A stretch of DNA of 44,573 bases from contig NW_014577074.1 of NCBI RefSeq assembly GCF_000485595.1, forward strand, positions 975,438-1,020,010, given 5' to 3'. How positions within the stretch are numbered: the stretch's first letter is position 1; the number at the start of each line of letters is the position of its first letter. Origin of the DNA: Priapulus caudatus (taxonomy: Eukaryota > Priapulida > Priapulimorpha > Priapulimorphida > Priapulidae). This document shows positions 1 through 12,300 of this stretch, piece by piece. The notes beneath the pieces are model-generated. The model was not told where the DNA came from. It did not search any database and saw only the letters and a program-made list of their open reading frames with translations. A program made the translations under genes and the position numbers.

Positions 1-215
1 TCGACAGTGATCACGCTGGACCCAGGCTGCTGCATAGCCCGAAAATTGTGTGTGTGTTGGGGGGGGGGGTGAAATAATGACCTGCCTTTCTTGTGGCATA
101 GATTGTGTTAGGTTCGATGGAAAACCATGTTTTTATGGAGCCAACTTCCGGCATTGGTTGTTTTTCCATTGTTTTGGTCTCGAGATGTCAATTTCTGTAT
201 TCTTTTTAATTCCAG
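1..215 (+). other. RTF1 intron (partial)
   Basis: This is the non-coding lead-in to the first visible RTF1 exon. It contains a run of ten or more G near 60-69 and ends in a T-rich tract followed by the acceptor TTCCAG at 210-215. No other gene is seen. Confidence 0.6.
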
Positions 216-314
216 CTCATCAACGGAAGAAACCAGAAAGCCCAAGAAAACGGTTCCTGTCAGTTGCAAGGAAGAGCTGTTGCCAATCAGAATCTCACGG
301 CACAAAATCGAGAA
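216..314 (+). CDS. RTF1: RTF1 exon, start of Plus3 domain
   Basis: Acceptor TTCCAG precedes 216 and donor GTGAGT follows 314. It reads [11 protein letters not shown], then [14 protein letters not shown], matching the conserved RLSRHKLE entry to the Plus3 domain. It ends two bases into a codon; the next exon supplies A to give Lys. Confidence 0.9.
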
Positions 315-3300
315 GTGAGTTTCTTGTACTATATCATGTTCCTGCGTGCGTATATTTCACTTTGCCGCATTTTCCAATGCCGAAATGCTAGCAAGGGACC
401 CACATGTATGGAAACTATATTGTTGACTGTGATTAGGGTATGGGTGGGCTAGATTTGTTATGTGCATGCATTCTTATATTTTGTCATTAATCGTCCCTGC
501 ATATGTGGATGTTAGCATGCAGTGTGCTTTACAGATGGTGCCACGCTCCTTTCTTTAACAAGATTATGCTGGGAGCCTATGTACGAATAGGCATCGGTAA
601 CAACAATGGAAGACCTGTGTACAGGGTATGCAGTGCCATCTGTAGTAGCTTTGCAGAGATATATGGTTCAGAGACCTTCTAAATATTAGATCATATCATA
701 ATATAATTTTTACATACGTGAATTGCGACGTGCATCAGAAATGTGACTTTTATAGCTATATGTGACCCGGGTAACCATGTTATTATTGAGAATGTGATCC
801 TGCTTACAATTGTCTGCGTTTACTGGCAGACATGGTGAATACAATGAATAGCATGGCCATGTAAGAAATGTACTTGTGTCGCAGATTGCCGAGGTTGTTG
901 AAGTTGTAGAGACAGCAAAGGTTTATCAGCTCGGCTCTACACGGACGAATAAAGGTTTGAAGTTAAGGTGAGCCGTTTTTTCTTGTCTTACATTATATAG
1001 GGGTCACGCCACGTGTGTAGTGTTTACTGCCAACATTAAAATTTTAGTGTCATATAGTGATAGATGCTGGGTGGCAAACTATGAGACAGAGAGGTTTTAA
1101 CTCGACGTCTGGGCTGATAATGTTTATTCGCCTTCATTGGGCACTTACATCATTTTGTACAATGGTGGGTACCACTCTTAGCTTTTATTTTTTGGTTGAC
1201 TATGGTCTTTTGTCTCCTTTTCCAACAGGAAGCCATTTTAATGACTATGCTTCATGCTAGTGTGTGCTAAGTGTATGCCTAAAACCACATGCCTAAAACC
1301 ATATGCCTAAAACAATCAAATGGGGTCACTGTGTGAACACAAGAGCGACGCGCTCACCTGCTCGATATCCTTGTCGGTGAACTTGAAGTTGAATGCTGTC
1401 TGGATGTCCTTCTCCTTCTGGTGTATCTCGTTGAGCGTCGGCAGCGTGAGGTCGGCGAGCGTCATCGCCTCCTTCCACTTGAAGAACTCGTTCTCCGTGT
1501 AGTCGCTGTTCGAGACAAACTCGAGCCGGAAGACCCTCTCCTGAGAGCCGTGCCTGAGCGAGAACGTGCGCCGAGTGATGAGCAACGTAACTCGCATGGG
1601 ATAGCTCAGTAGTCGAGCTACGCGGTCGAGTTACATCAACTTCTCCATGTAGTTTCGCTAGGTTAGCTTGCAAACAAAAACGCTTGCCGCAAACTAGGCA
1701 ATGAATTGTTAGCGTGTAACTACTGTTTTTAGGCTACACATTGTCATAGTGACGTAACTTGACTGGGAGGCTTGCGTAGGAGCTATGCGACGGATGTTAC
1801 ATTTAGTTCTCCATGCAGTTTCACAGCGTTAACCTGCACGGCTTAGGCGAGAACAGTTGACGCCATTGTGCCATTTAGATATCCTAATACGTATGAATAT
1901 ATGCCATGTTTTTGCAAAAATAAAATGACAAATTACACTTTACATATTTCTAGAATAGCCTAAGGTAAGTTAATGTTGACTGAAGCTTCAGTGATCTAGA
2001 ATGCAATGGTTTTAGGCATATGGTTTTAGGCATGTGGTTTTAGGCATATGGTTTTAGGCATGTGGTTGTAGGCATGTGGTTTTAGGCATGTGGTTTCAGG
2101 CATATGGTATTAGGCATATGGTATTTGTCATATGGTTTTAGGCTTATGGTTTTAGGCATATGGTTTTAGGCATATGGTTTTCGTGTACATCGATCTCGAC
2201 ATGGCAGCCATTGTTGCGTTTTAGCGTGGTGATTTTGAATATCGTTTTCTAGAACGTCCCATTCTAGTATCAGGGACATTGAATGTTTTTCTCTATGCAC
2301 AGATCATGCTATAGTTCCAAAAGATTTGTAATGTTGAAAAGGTGATTAGTTTAAGACATAAGTAGTAAACTATATGATGTGTGGGTGAGTAAATGCATGA
2401 AGTTTTTTGGTTACGGACGGATAGCACCTTTGACAGTGGCTTCATACTTATCAAGTTATGCGTTGCGATACACCATGCTATCGGCATCAGCTAATCGCGT
2501 GTATTGTATTTGTATTGCATCTATTTCCAGATCGTGAAGGAGAAAGATAGATTCAGGAAGAACCCATGTAATTACGCAATGCGCAAGGCTAATCTACAGA
2601 AGGCCAAGGTGAGTAATATCACTGACTGATGCATATTTCTCGTTAAAAAATCATTTAGCCGTTGAGGTAAAAGAGGGATCAGTTAGGGTATCATGGCTAA
2701 CTCCTCTGGCCCGTGGGGTTTGTGATCCTATTTGATTTATTCTTTGTGTTAAACAGTTACCTAATTGAATTGTTATAATTAATTATACATCAACGCTACG
2801 AAATTTGAATGGCGCTATTGACACCCGCAACCGTGCTGCCACCCTGAAAAAGTCGTATTTCCCATTATATTATGCACGTTAGACCGAGGGCTAATCACAA
2901 AGATGCAATAATATTTATACCTAAATGCTATTTAATTGAACGATGTTCATTTTAGGACAAATTTATCCATAATATAACTGAAACTATATGTCGTTTATAA
3001 GATATTACAATCTTTTTGCTTTTAAATTAATAAATAAGGAACACCCTCGGTCTGTAGCCCTTGGCTGAAAAGTCGTTTTGCGCAACTTTTCAGATCGTGC
3101 GCTTTGAGTGGCGCCACCGTCGTTGTAGTCAAACTGTAGTCTAATGATGATTGAACCATGAAACTTTTTATGTAGCGTAATTTTAACCTGAATTAACTGA
3201 AAATAATCCTAGAACCTAGAGTAAAGGATCCCTTTAAATTGCTCACTGTCACTGTTTCTGTCGTCGGACATGCACTGGGTTAGACAATGTATTGCAGTGT

Positions 3301-6300
3301 TAGACTCTGTTGCGGTGACCACCATTGTTAGAAACTACACGTGTGGCATGCTGGTACCTAGCTGACATTGTCCTGACACCAGGTTAACACTGCTGACACA
3401 GCTGACAATGTGCTAACACTGTACTGACACCCTGCTGACAATGTGCTGACACTGTACTGACACCCTGCTGACAATGTGCTAACACTGTACTGACACCCTG
3501 CTGACAATGTGCTTACTCCATGCTAACATTGTGCTTACACTGTGTTAACAATGCTGACACAGCTGCCAGTGTGCTAAAAAGCACTGACTGAGCACCCTGC
3601 TGACAAATGTTCTTACTCACATGCCTAAGCATTGTAGCTTAGCACTGTGTTAACAATGCTGACACAGCTGGCCAGTGTGGCTAACACTGGTACTGACAAC
3701 CTGGCTGACAATGTGGGCTTACTCCATGCTAACATTGTGGGCTTAGCAGCTGTGTTAAGCAATGGCGACACAGCCTGGCCAGCTGTGCTCACACTGGTAG
3801 GTGAGCACACCTGGGCTGACAATGTGCTGACACTAGGCTAACATTGCTGAAACAGCTGACAGTGTGCTTATAATGTACTAACACTGTGCTGACATTGGTT
3901 GGACACTGCGCTGACATGTGCTGACACCTGGTGCTAACACGGCGCGCTGGCACTGTCTCGACCAGACCAAGCATGCAGGTTTACATGATGTGGCTGATAC
4001 TAGGGTCTACCCCGAGCTGACATGATCGTGCTGATACTGGTCTAACACGCAGGCTGACATGATGTGGCTGATAGGGTGGTCTAACACCGAGGCTGACATG
4101 ATGTGGCTGATACTGGTCTAACCGGCAGGCTGACATGATGTGCTGATAACCTGGTCTATACACCAGGCTGACATCATGTGCTGATACTGGTCTACAGCCA
4201 GGCTTGGACATGATTGGCTGATAGCTGGTCTACAGCCCAGGCTGACATGATGTGCTGATACTGGTCTAGACCCAGCTGACATGGATGTGCTGATAGCTGT
4301 TCTAGACACGCAGGCTGAGGCATGATTGTGGCTGATAGGCTGGTTCTAACACCAAAGCTGACATGATGTGGCTGATAGCTGTCTAACACGCAGGCTGAGC
4401 ATGATGTGGGCTGATACTGGTACTAACACCGGCACCAGGGCTGACATGATGTGCTGATACTGGTCTAAAACCAGGCTGACATTGATTGGGCTGATAGCTC
4501 GGTCTGAACACGGAGGCTGAGATGATGTGGCTGATAGCTGGTCTAACACGGCAGGCTGACCATGTGGCTGAGCACCAGACCACATCAGGCTGACATGATG
4601 TGCTGATACTGGTGTATTACACGCTTAAGCTGAGCATGTATTTGTGGCTGATTACTTTGGTCTACCCCAGGGCTGACATGATGTGCTGATACTGGTCTAA
4701 CACCCCAGGCTGAACATGATGTGTGATACCTGGTCTAACATCAGGCTGACATGATGTGGCTGATACTGGTCTAACACCAGGGCTGACATGATGTGCTGAT
4801 ACTGGTCTAAAGGCCCAGGCTGACTGATGTGCTGATAGCTGGTCTAACACCAGGCTGACATGATGTGCTGTGCAGGAGTGGGGCTGGTCGGTAACAGCCA
4901 GCGACATGATTGGGCTGATACTGGTCTAACACGCGAGGCTGACATGATGTGCTGATAGGCTGGTCTAAGCACGCAGGCTGAGCAATGATGTGCTGATAGT
5001 GCTGGTCTTAACAGCCAGGGCTGACATGATGTTGCTGATACTGGCTAAGCACCAGGCGAGCATGCATGTGGCGATACTCGGTCTAAGCAGGCGCAGCTGA
5101 CATGATGTTGGCTGATCACTGGTCGCTAACACCAGGGCTGACATGATGTGCTGTACTGGTCTAACACGCGAAGGCTGACATGATGTGGCTGTAATACTGG
5201 TCTAACACGCTGACATGAATGTGGCTGATACTGGTCTAACACCAGGCTGACGATGATTTGCTGATACTGGTCTAACACGCAGGCTGACATGTGCTAACAC
5301 CAAGACGGCAAACAGCGCAGGCTGACATGATGTGCTGATACTGGTCTAACACCAGTGACATGATGTGGGCTGATAGCTGGTCTAAGCACCGAGGCTGACA
5401 TGTGCTAAGCACCAAGACCTAACACCAGGCTGACATGATGGGTCTGATACTGGTCTAGCCGCAGCATAGCTGACATGATGTGGGGCTGATACTGGTCTAA
5501 CACCAAGCTGACATGATTGCTGAATCACTGGTCTATACACCAGGCCTGATCATGATGTGGCTGATTACTGGTCTAACACCAGGCTGAGCATGATGTGCTG
5601 ATAGCTGGTCTAGACACCAAGGCGCTGACATGATGCTGCGATAGCTGGTCTAACACCAGGCTGACAATGATGTGCTGCATACTGGTCTAACACCAAGCTT
5701 GACATGATGTGCTGATACTGGTCTAACACACAAGCTGAGCATAGATGTGGCTGATAGGCTGGTCTAACACGCAAGCTGACATGATGTGCCTGATACGCTG
5801 GTCTAACAGCACAGGCTGCATGATTGCTGAAATACTGGTCTACCCCACGCCAAACGGGCCCCTCGAGGCTGACATGAATGTGCTGATAGCTGGTCTAACA
5901 CGCAGGCTGACCATGATGTGCTGATAGCTGGTGCTAACACCAGGCTGACATGTGGCTAAGCACGGCAGACGGCAAACACCAGGCTGACATGATTGCTGAT
6001 ACTGGTCCTAACACGCAGGCGACATGATGTGGCTGATATGTTCGGCTAACACCAGGCTGACATGATGTTGCTGATATCTGGTCTAAGCAGGCAGGCTGCA
6101 TGTGCTAACAACCGCAGACGGCAACACCAGGCTGACATGATGGTGGCTGATACTGGTCTAACAGCGCAGGCTGACATGTGCTACCCCAACAAACACGGGC
6201 AGACGGCACATCTAGCTGACATGATTGTGGCTGATACTGGCTGCTAACGACGCAAGGGTGAGCATGTGGGGCGCTAACAGCCGACGGCACCATCATGGCT

Positions 6301-9300
6301 GACATGATGTGGCTGATGCTGGTCTGGTTTGTCTATATTCAGGGGCGGTACAGGAGATAATTTGGCATATTTTGTTCAGCGTGGTTTGTGTTATAAGCCA
6401 ATCAGATGTTAATCGCGGTGGCGAAGGAGAGGAGAAGGCTGGTGGAGAAAGGCAGGAAGGGGAGAAGGGAGCAGGTGGCTGGTAGGAGGGGGAGAAGGGG
6501 GCTGGGGAGAAGGAGGAGGGGAGAAGGCTGGCTGGAGGAGGTGGTTGGAGAAGGAGGAGGTGGTCGGAGAAGGGGGAGGGAGGTGCCCTTCTCCCTGGCA
6601 CGGGCACCTTCTCCCTTCTCGGCAGCGGCACCGTTCACGCACCCACTTCTCCACCACCTCCTCGGCTTCCGCACCAGCTTCTCCTTCTTCGGCGGCTTCC
6701 TTGCATTGGCTCGCCGCACCAGCTTCTCCCCCTCCTGCCTTCCCACCAGCTTGCTCGCCGCTCTGCTCCTTCTCCACCACCTTTTACGCTCTGGCGCCCT
6801 TCCTCCTTCTGCCACGAGGCTTCTCCGGGCCTCGCTTCTGCCACTAGGCGTCTGCGTCCTCCTCCCACGCACTTCTGCCCTTCCTCGGGCGGCTTCGCTC
6901 TGCCAGGGCGGCAGGCTTCTCGCCCTGCCTCTTCTTCCCTCCACCACCTTCTCGGCGCTTCTCTCCTTCCTGCTTGCTCGCACCTAGCTGTCTCGCGCGC
7001 GCTCCTCCTCCACCACCTTCTCCCTTCTTCGCCCTTGCGCTCCCTGCTTCACGTATCTTCTTCACAGCTGGAAGTGACGTCAGCGAACACGCGATTATGG
7101 GCATCTAATTGGTTATAACACAAACCACGTGATAAAATATGGCACCATTTATGCTCGCTGTAAGGCCGGGCCTGAATGATTAGCCAAACCGGCTAACTGG
7201 TCTAACACGGCAGGGCTGAGGCATGAGTGGGGGGCTGATACTGGTCTAACACGGCAGGCTGAGCATGATGTGGCTGGATACTGTCTAACAGCGGGCAGCC
7301 TGACATGATGTTGGCTGATACGGTCTAACGACCCCGGCTGACATGATGTGGCTGATACCGGTCTAACACCAGGGCTGACATGTGCTAACACCAGACCACC
7401 CCACCAGGCTGACATGATGTTGGCTGATACTGGTCTCACACACGGGCAAGGCTGACATGATGTGCTGATACTGGTCTAAGCATCAGGCTGACATGTACTG
7501 TGGGGGCTGATACTGGTCACTAACACGGGGGCAGTGCTGACATGATGTGCTGATAGCTGGTCTAACAGGGCAGCTGACATGATGTGCTGATAGTGGTCTA
7601 TAGCACCAGGCTGACATGATGTGGGCTGATACTGTCCACACGGGCAGGCTGAATGTGCTCCACACCAGACAACACCGAGGGCTGATCATGATGTGGGGGG
7701 GCTGATACGGGTCTACAGCACCAGGCTGAGCATGATGTGGGCTGATACTGGTCTACAGCGCAGGCTGACATGATGTGCTGATACTGGTCTATACCAGGCT
7801 GACATGTGGCTAACAGCGGCGAGAGCGGCAACAGCCAAGGCTGACCTGATGTGGGCTGATACTGGTCTAACAGCAGGCCTGAACTAATGATGTGGCTGAT
7901 ACTGGTCTAACATCAGGCTGACATGATGTCTGATCCGGTCTAACACGCAGGCTGAGCATGATGTGGGCTGATACTGGTCTAACACCAGGCTGAGCTGATG
8001 TGCTGATACTGGTCTAAACACCAGGCTGACATGACTGTGGCTGATAGCTGGTCTAACAGCCGAGGCTGACATGTGCTAACCGCAGACGGCAACACCCGGC
8101 TGAGCAGTGATGTGGGCTGAATACTGGTCTAAGCAGGCAGGCTGACATCTGTGGGCTGATACTTGGTCTAACGCCAGGGCTGACATGTGCTAACAGACCA
8201 GACGCAACACCAAGGCTGACATGATGTGCTGCTAACTGGTCTAAACACCAGGCGACATGATCTGATACTGGGTCTAACACCCAAGCTGACATGATGTGGG
8301 GGCGTCTGGTGCTACACACGGCGGCGACATGTACCCTGATACTGGCTAAGCACGGCAGGCTGACATGTACTAACACCAGGGCAACACCGCGCTGGCACTG
8401 TACTGATACTGGTCTAAAGCACGCGCTTCTGGCTGTAGCTGATAGGGCTGGCTAACACGCACGCCTGACACTGTGGGGGGCTGACAGCGGCAAAAATCAG
8501 GCGTGACATGCTACTAACCAGAGGGGCAACACGACCGCGTTGGCCAGTCGTACGACACCGGGTCAACATCAGCTAGCCCACTGTTCTAACAGTCTGCAGC
8601 TGTATTGGTGGGGGCAGTCGATTGCATGAGCAGCGATGTAACAACTGAGGCGGACGTGGACAAGCTGACGGAACAGCTCGGGCGCCCTGGAAGAGCGGGC
8701 CGAGGAGCTCGATCGCATTCGCACGGGCAACATCTCTGCCATCAGCTACATCAACCAGCGAAACCGACAGCGCAACATCCCTCCGAAGCTGAGATACATA
8801 GTGGTGAGTGCGCGGGGCAGGCCCGGCCCAGTGCAGAACGCTGGTGTGGGGGGCTGTGTGGCACATGTGGGCAAATGGCAAATGTGTAGGATGCTCTCCA
8901 ACGGCTGCGCGCAGTGCTGCCCCGCGGCATTACTCGTCGCATTACTCGTTGCATTACTATGCCGCATCTAACGTAGCATTACTTGCCGCATCTAACGTAG
9001 CAGAGACGCACACCCTGCGGTGCCAGCGTGTATAATAATGAATAATAAGCGTAATAATCTCGGTGCATATATTTTGACGTCCAGCCGTCTCTGCTACGTT
9101 AGTTGCACACTCATTGCATTACTACACCTATTTGGTGCAGAGGCGTCCAGCCGTCTCCGGCTCCGGCGTTAGTTGCACACTCATTGCATTACTACACCTA
9201 TTTGGTCGACGTCCAGCCGTCTCCGCTACGTTAGTTGCACACTCATTGCATTACTACACCTATTTGGTCGACGTCCAGCCGTCTCCGCTACGTTAGTTGC

Positions 9301-12300
9301 ACACTCCATCTGCATTAGCTACACCTCCATTTGCGTCAACGTCCGCAGCCGTTCCCGGGCTACGTTAGTTGCACACTCATTGCATTACTACACCTATTTG
9401 GTCAACGTCCAGCACACCCTGGAGTCTTTAAGTTGAGGCACACCCCTAGCGCAGGCCTCTCGTTTGCGTATATACACCACCGTCGGTCTCGTTTGCCGTT
9501 TGCCCGCCGCACAGCAAGAGGTGCAGGAGATGCGCAACGCGGGCGGCCAGGCGGACCGGCGTTCACGGGGCGGCGCAAGTGTCTGCCGACGATGGTTACG
9601 AAGACGCGCGACAACGTCCCGACCGAGCATCCCGGGGGGCGAAGCCTAGCGCAGGCAAGCAGCGGACCGTGACGGCCCGCGACCCTCGGCCCGGGGGGCC
9701 GGGGGGAGGGCGGCCCTCGGCCGGGGCCGCCGCCAATACCGACGAGCACAGACTGCAGGTATGTAGGTGTGAGGAGGGTGGAACGGGTGAGTGACGTGCC
9801 GCTGCGCCAGGGTTCTCCAAGAGCACTTATAGCCTGGCGCCCGCAGGCTATCGTCGAGCCCACCAACGCTAAACATGCCACCGCGCCACTCCTAAATATC
9901 ATAGCCGCCATGCTAAAATTAGCTAAAAAAATGCTAAAACCAGGAGGCCGAATAGGGCAGCCCCCCGGCCAATGCGCTATAATTGAAAAAGCTTGAGAAC
10001 CCTGATGCGCGCGTCCGTACATCGAGGTTAAGAGCGTCAGTTGTTCGTAGGAAAAAAAAAAAAAAAAAAAGAAAAAACAGGCAGCCAGAAATTAAAATGC
10101 TGGAAAGCGAGGATAGCGATCAGGGGGGGGGGGGGGGGTCAAATTTCGCCATGGTACCGCATTTCAGGAGCGTGTACAGGTTTTGTAGCGCAGGGGGGGG
10201 GGGCTCTAAGCCATAACGCGACAGTGTGGCGAGCACGCGCGGAAGTGGGGGTCAGGGGGCCCTCCCAGAATCATTTTTGAAATTAGACGCCGTTAAGATT
10301 GTGGGCGTTTGCCTGCCGGGGGCAGCATGGCGGCACGTCGTCGAGCTGCCAGTAGATGTGTGTTTTGCTCAGACAGGCGTGCAGAATGAATATATGTGGT
10401 GGTGTTCCAGTATTGTGAAATTAATCAGAAGTAATAATTACGAGAGGCATGTGGTCTTTATAATAGCCCAGCTTGGCAGCAGTGTAGGAATAGCGTGGGC
10501 TGGTATGATTGTTGTATTAGGGCTAGTAGATATACATTGTCTAACCATGCGTGGCGTAGTAAGTTGACAAACCCTTATTCTAAGACTATGTTCCCGTGGT
10601 TTTTTAAGCCGCTCCAATAGTGTGAAGCTTCTGTTGAAAGCCATTCAACACAATTATCTCATATTATATAGTTGCCAGATGATTGTTCGATGCTCAAGCG
10701 TGCTTCTAGCTTCAGCAAGCAAACTTGTTGGCTGTGGTTATTGAGCTGGATATGTTTACGAGTACTGCGAGGGTAAGTCCATTACGAAAAGGCGATCGCC
10801 CTGCCGGCCCTTCACAGGAAGAACCTGTTCTCTGGCAGCACGATTTTTGATATCAAGATAGATCTTGAGGTCCCAGCCTATCAGGTAAGCATCAGCAGCT
10901 GCGGTCTCAAATGTTTTATAAGATTTAATGTTGTTGCAAATTTTTGCAAATGAAGATGTGTATACACTGCAGTGTTGGATTATCTTGAATGCAGTAAAAG
11001 CTAGTATCGAAATTACCAAAAAAGATATAAGTATAATTTAAAGATGTGTGAGATGCTTTCTAGAGTGCATTTTACGTGTCTAATAACATCAAGTAAATTA
11101 AGGCCATTGATACTGAAAACGCATTAATGGCAAACTAACCTTCTCTCCGGTTCTTTCTTCACACCCATCTTTGGTGCACTGAATGTTGCAGTAGCTTCAT
11201 TCGCCTTGAAAACAAACACCAAATTCAGTTTCCTTGTCGGCGAAGTCTAGTTACTTGCAGACAGCACTTGACACACCCTGTATAGTATACACGGGGTCAG
11301 AAATAATTTGAAAATTTACATGCCAGTTCGGGCCGTGTAGGTAAGGGATTTTACAGCCGCGGAACAGGCAAATTACAGGCCCGTATCATTCCGGCAGATC
11401 CTGCAGAAATTAAAAAATAAAGACTCGAAAGTTGAAATTTTTGTGACAATGGCTTATTTAGGCAGTATTATGTATTACAAAGAAGCATATTCAGTGATAC
11501 TAATGAGCTGTCAGAATTCTCGATTGTCGCTCCCTGGTGTCTTACTCTCGGACTCTTTCTTAAGCTGTTGCTGGGCTTGGCAGCTACGGAATAGAATGTG
11601 CACATCGATTTTCTAACTGGCCCGTCGGCGTTGCTAGTATTAGAAATGTCAGCCGCGAGCACTTAAAATATGGGCATCGGGCCCGCGGGTTAGGATTTGA
11701 GCACCATGGTATAAATAAGTGTATCATTGGGCTGTTCGTTGCTAGGCCACCACACTGCCCGTTGTGCTGCCCAAACCATCCCCGCCATTAGTGGATAGAC
11801 GCGGCACCCGGCCGCTACCTGCAACCGTCCGAAGCTTACACAGAAACGCAGAGGACTTAATATGCACTGCCTGCATGTAGTGCGATCATCAGTGGTGCAC
11901 CACCTGTAATATACCTGTAATATAGGCTGCCAAGCCTCGATAACTTTGGCATGCATGATTCTCTAAAGCAAATGAAGAGCTAATGACATGAAATCTGGTA
12001 AAAGTTAAGCTAATTCATGTTCCACCCTTTTTTTATNNNNNNNNNNTGAAATTAGACCCCTTAGATGCGTTTTCTGCGTGAGCAGTGGTGGGGTCCGGAC
12101 TTCCTTGACCCCCCCCCCCCCCTGTACACGCCCCTGCATTTCAGTAAGGCATGACTGTCCAGCACATGGAGGCACGTCAGTGAGTGCCAGTAGAATGTGT
12201 GTTTTCTCAGACAGCGTGAGAATGAAACTATGTGGTGTTTCCAGTATTGTGAAATTAATCAAAGTAATAATTACGAGAGCATGTGGTCTTTAATACCAGC

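Larger units (their letters stand above)
10280..12036 (+). repeat. Duplicated RTF1 3' segment, copy 1 (noisy)
   Basis: Collinear with 12047-13962 over its whole length, including both terminal RTF1 exons and their introns. It differs mainly by scattered one- or two-base insertions, mostly G or C, and it lacks the 188-bp insertion found in copy 2. It abuts the 10-N gap. It most likely represents the same locus assembled twice (other haplotype, or gap filling with uncorrected reads) rather than a biological tandem duplication. Confidence 0.9.

Noticed and set aside
6402-6987. 193-residue ORFs on both strands
   Set aside because: Low-complexity Arg/Glu/Pro/Ser-rich translation of the GA/CT-rich interior of a foldback element, open on both strands at once.
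3981-8376. Many reverse-strand ORFs of 60-110 residues ([14 protein letters not shown] type)
   Set aside because: They follow the 36-bp satellite period and have no independent protein signal.
9402-10022. 206-residue reverse ORF
   Set aside because: Shadow of GC-rich sequence over the RTF1 exon 9515-9758; no family similarity, while the + strand has RTF1 peptides with splice sites.
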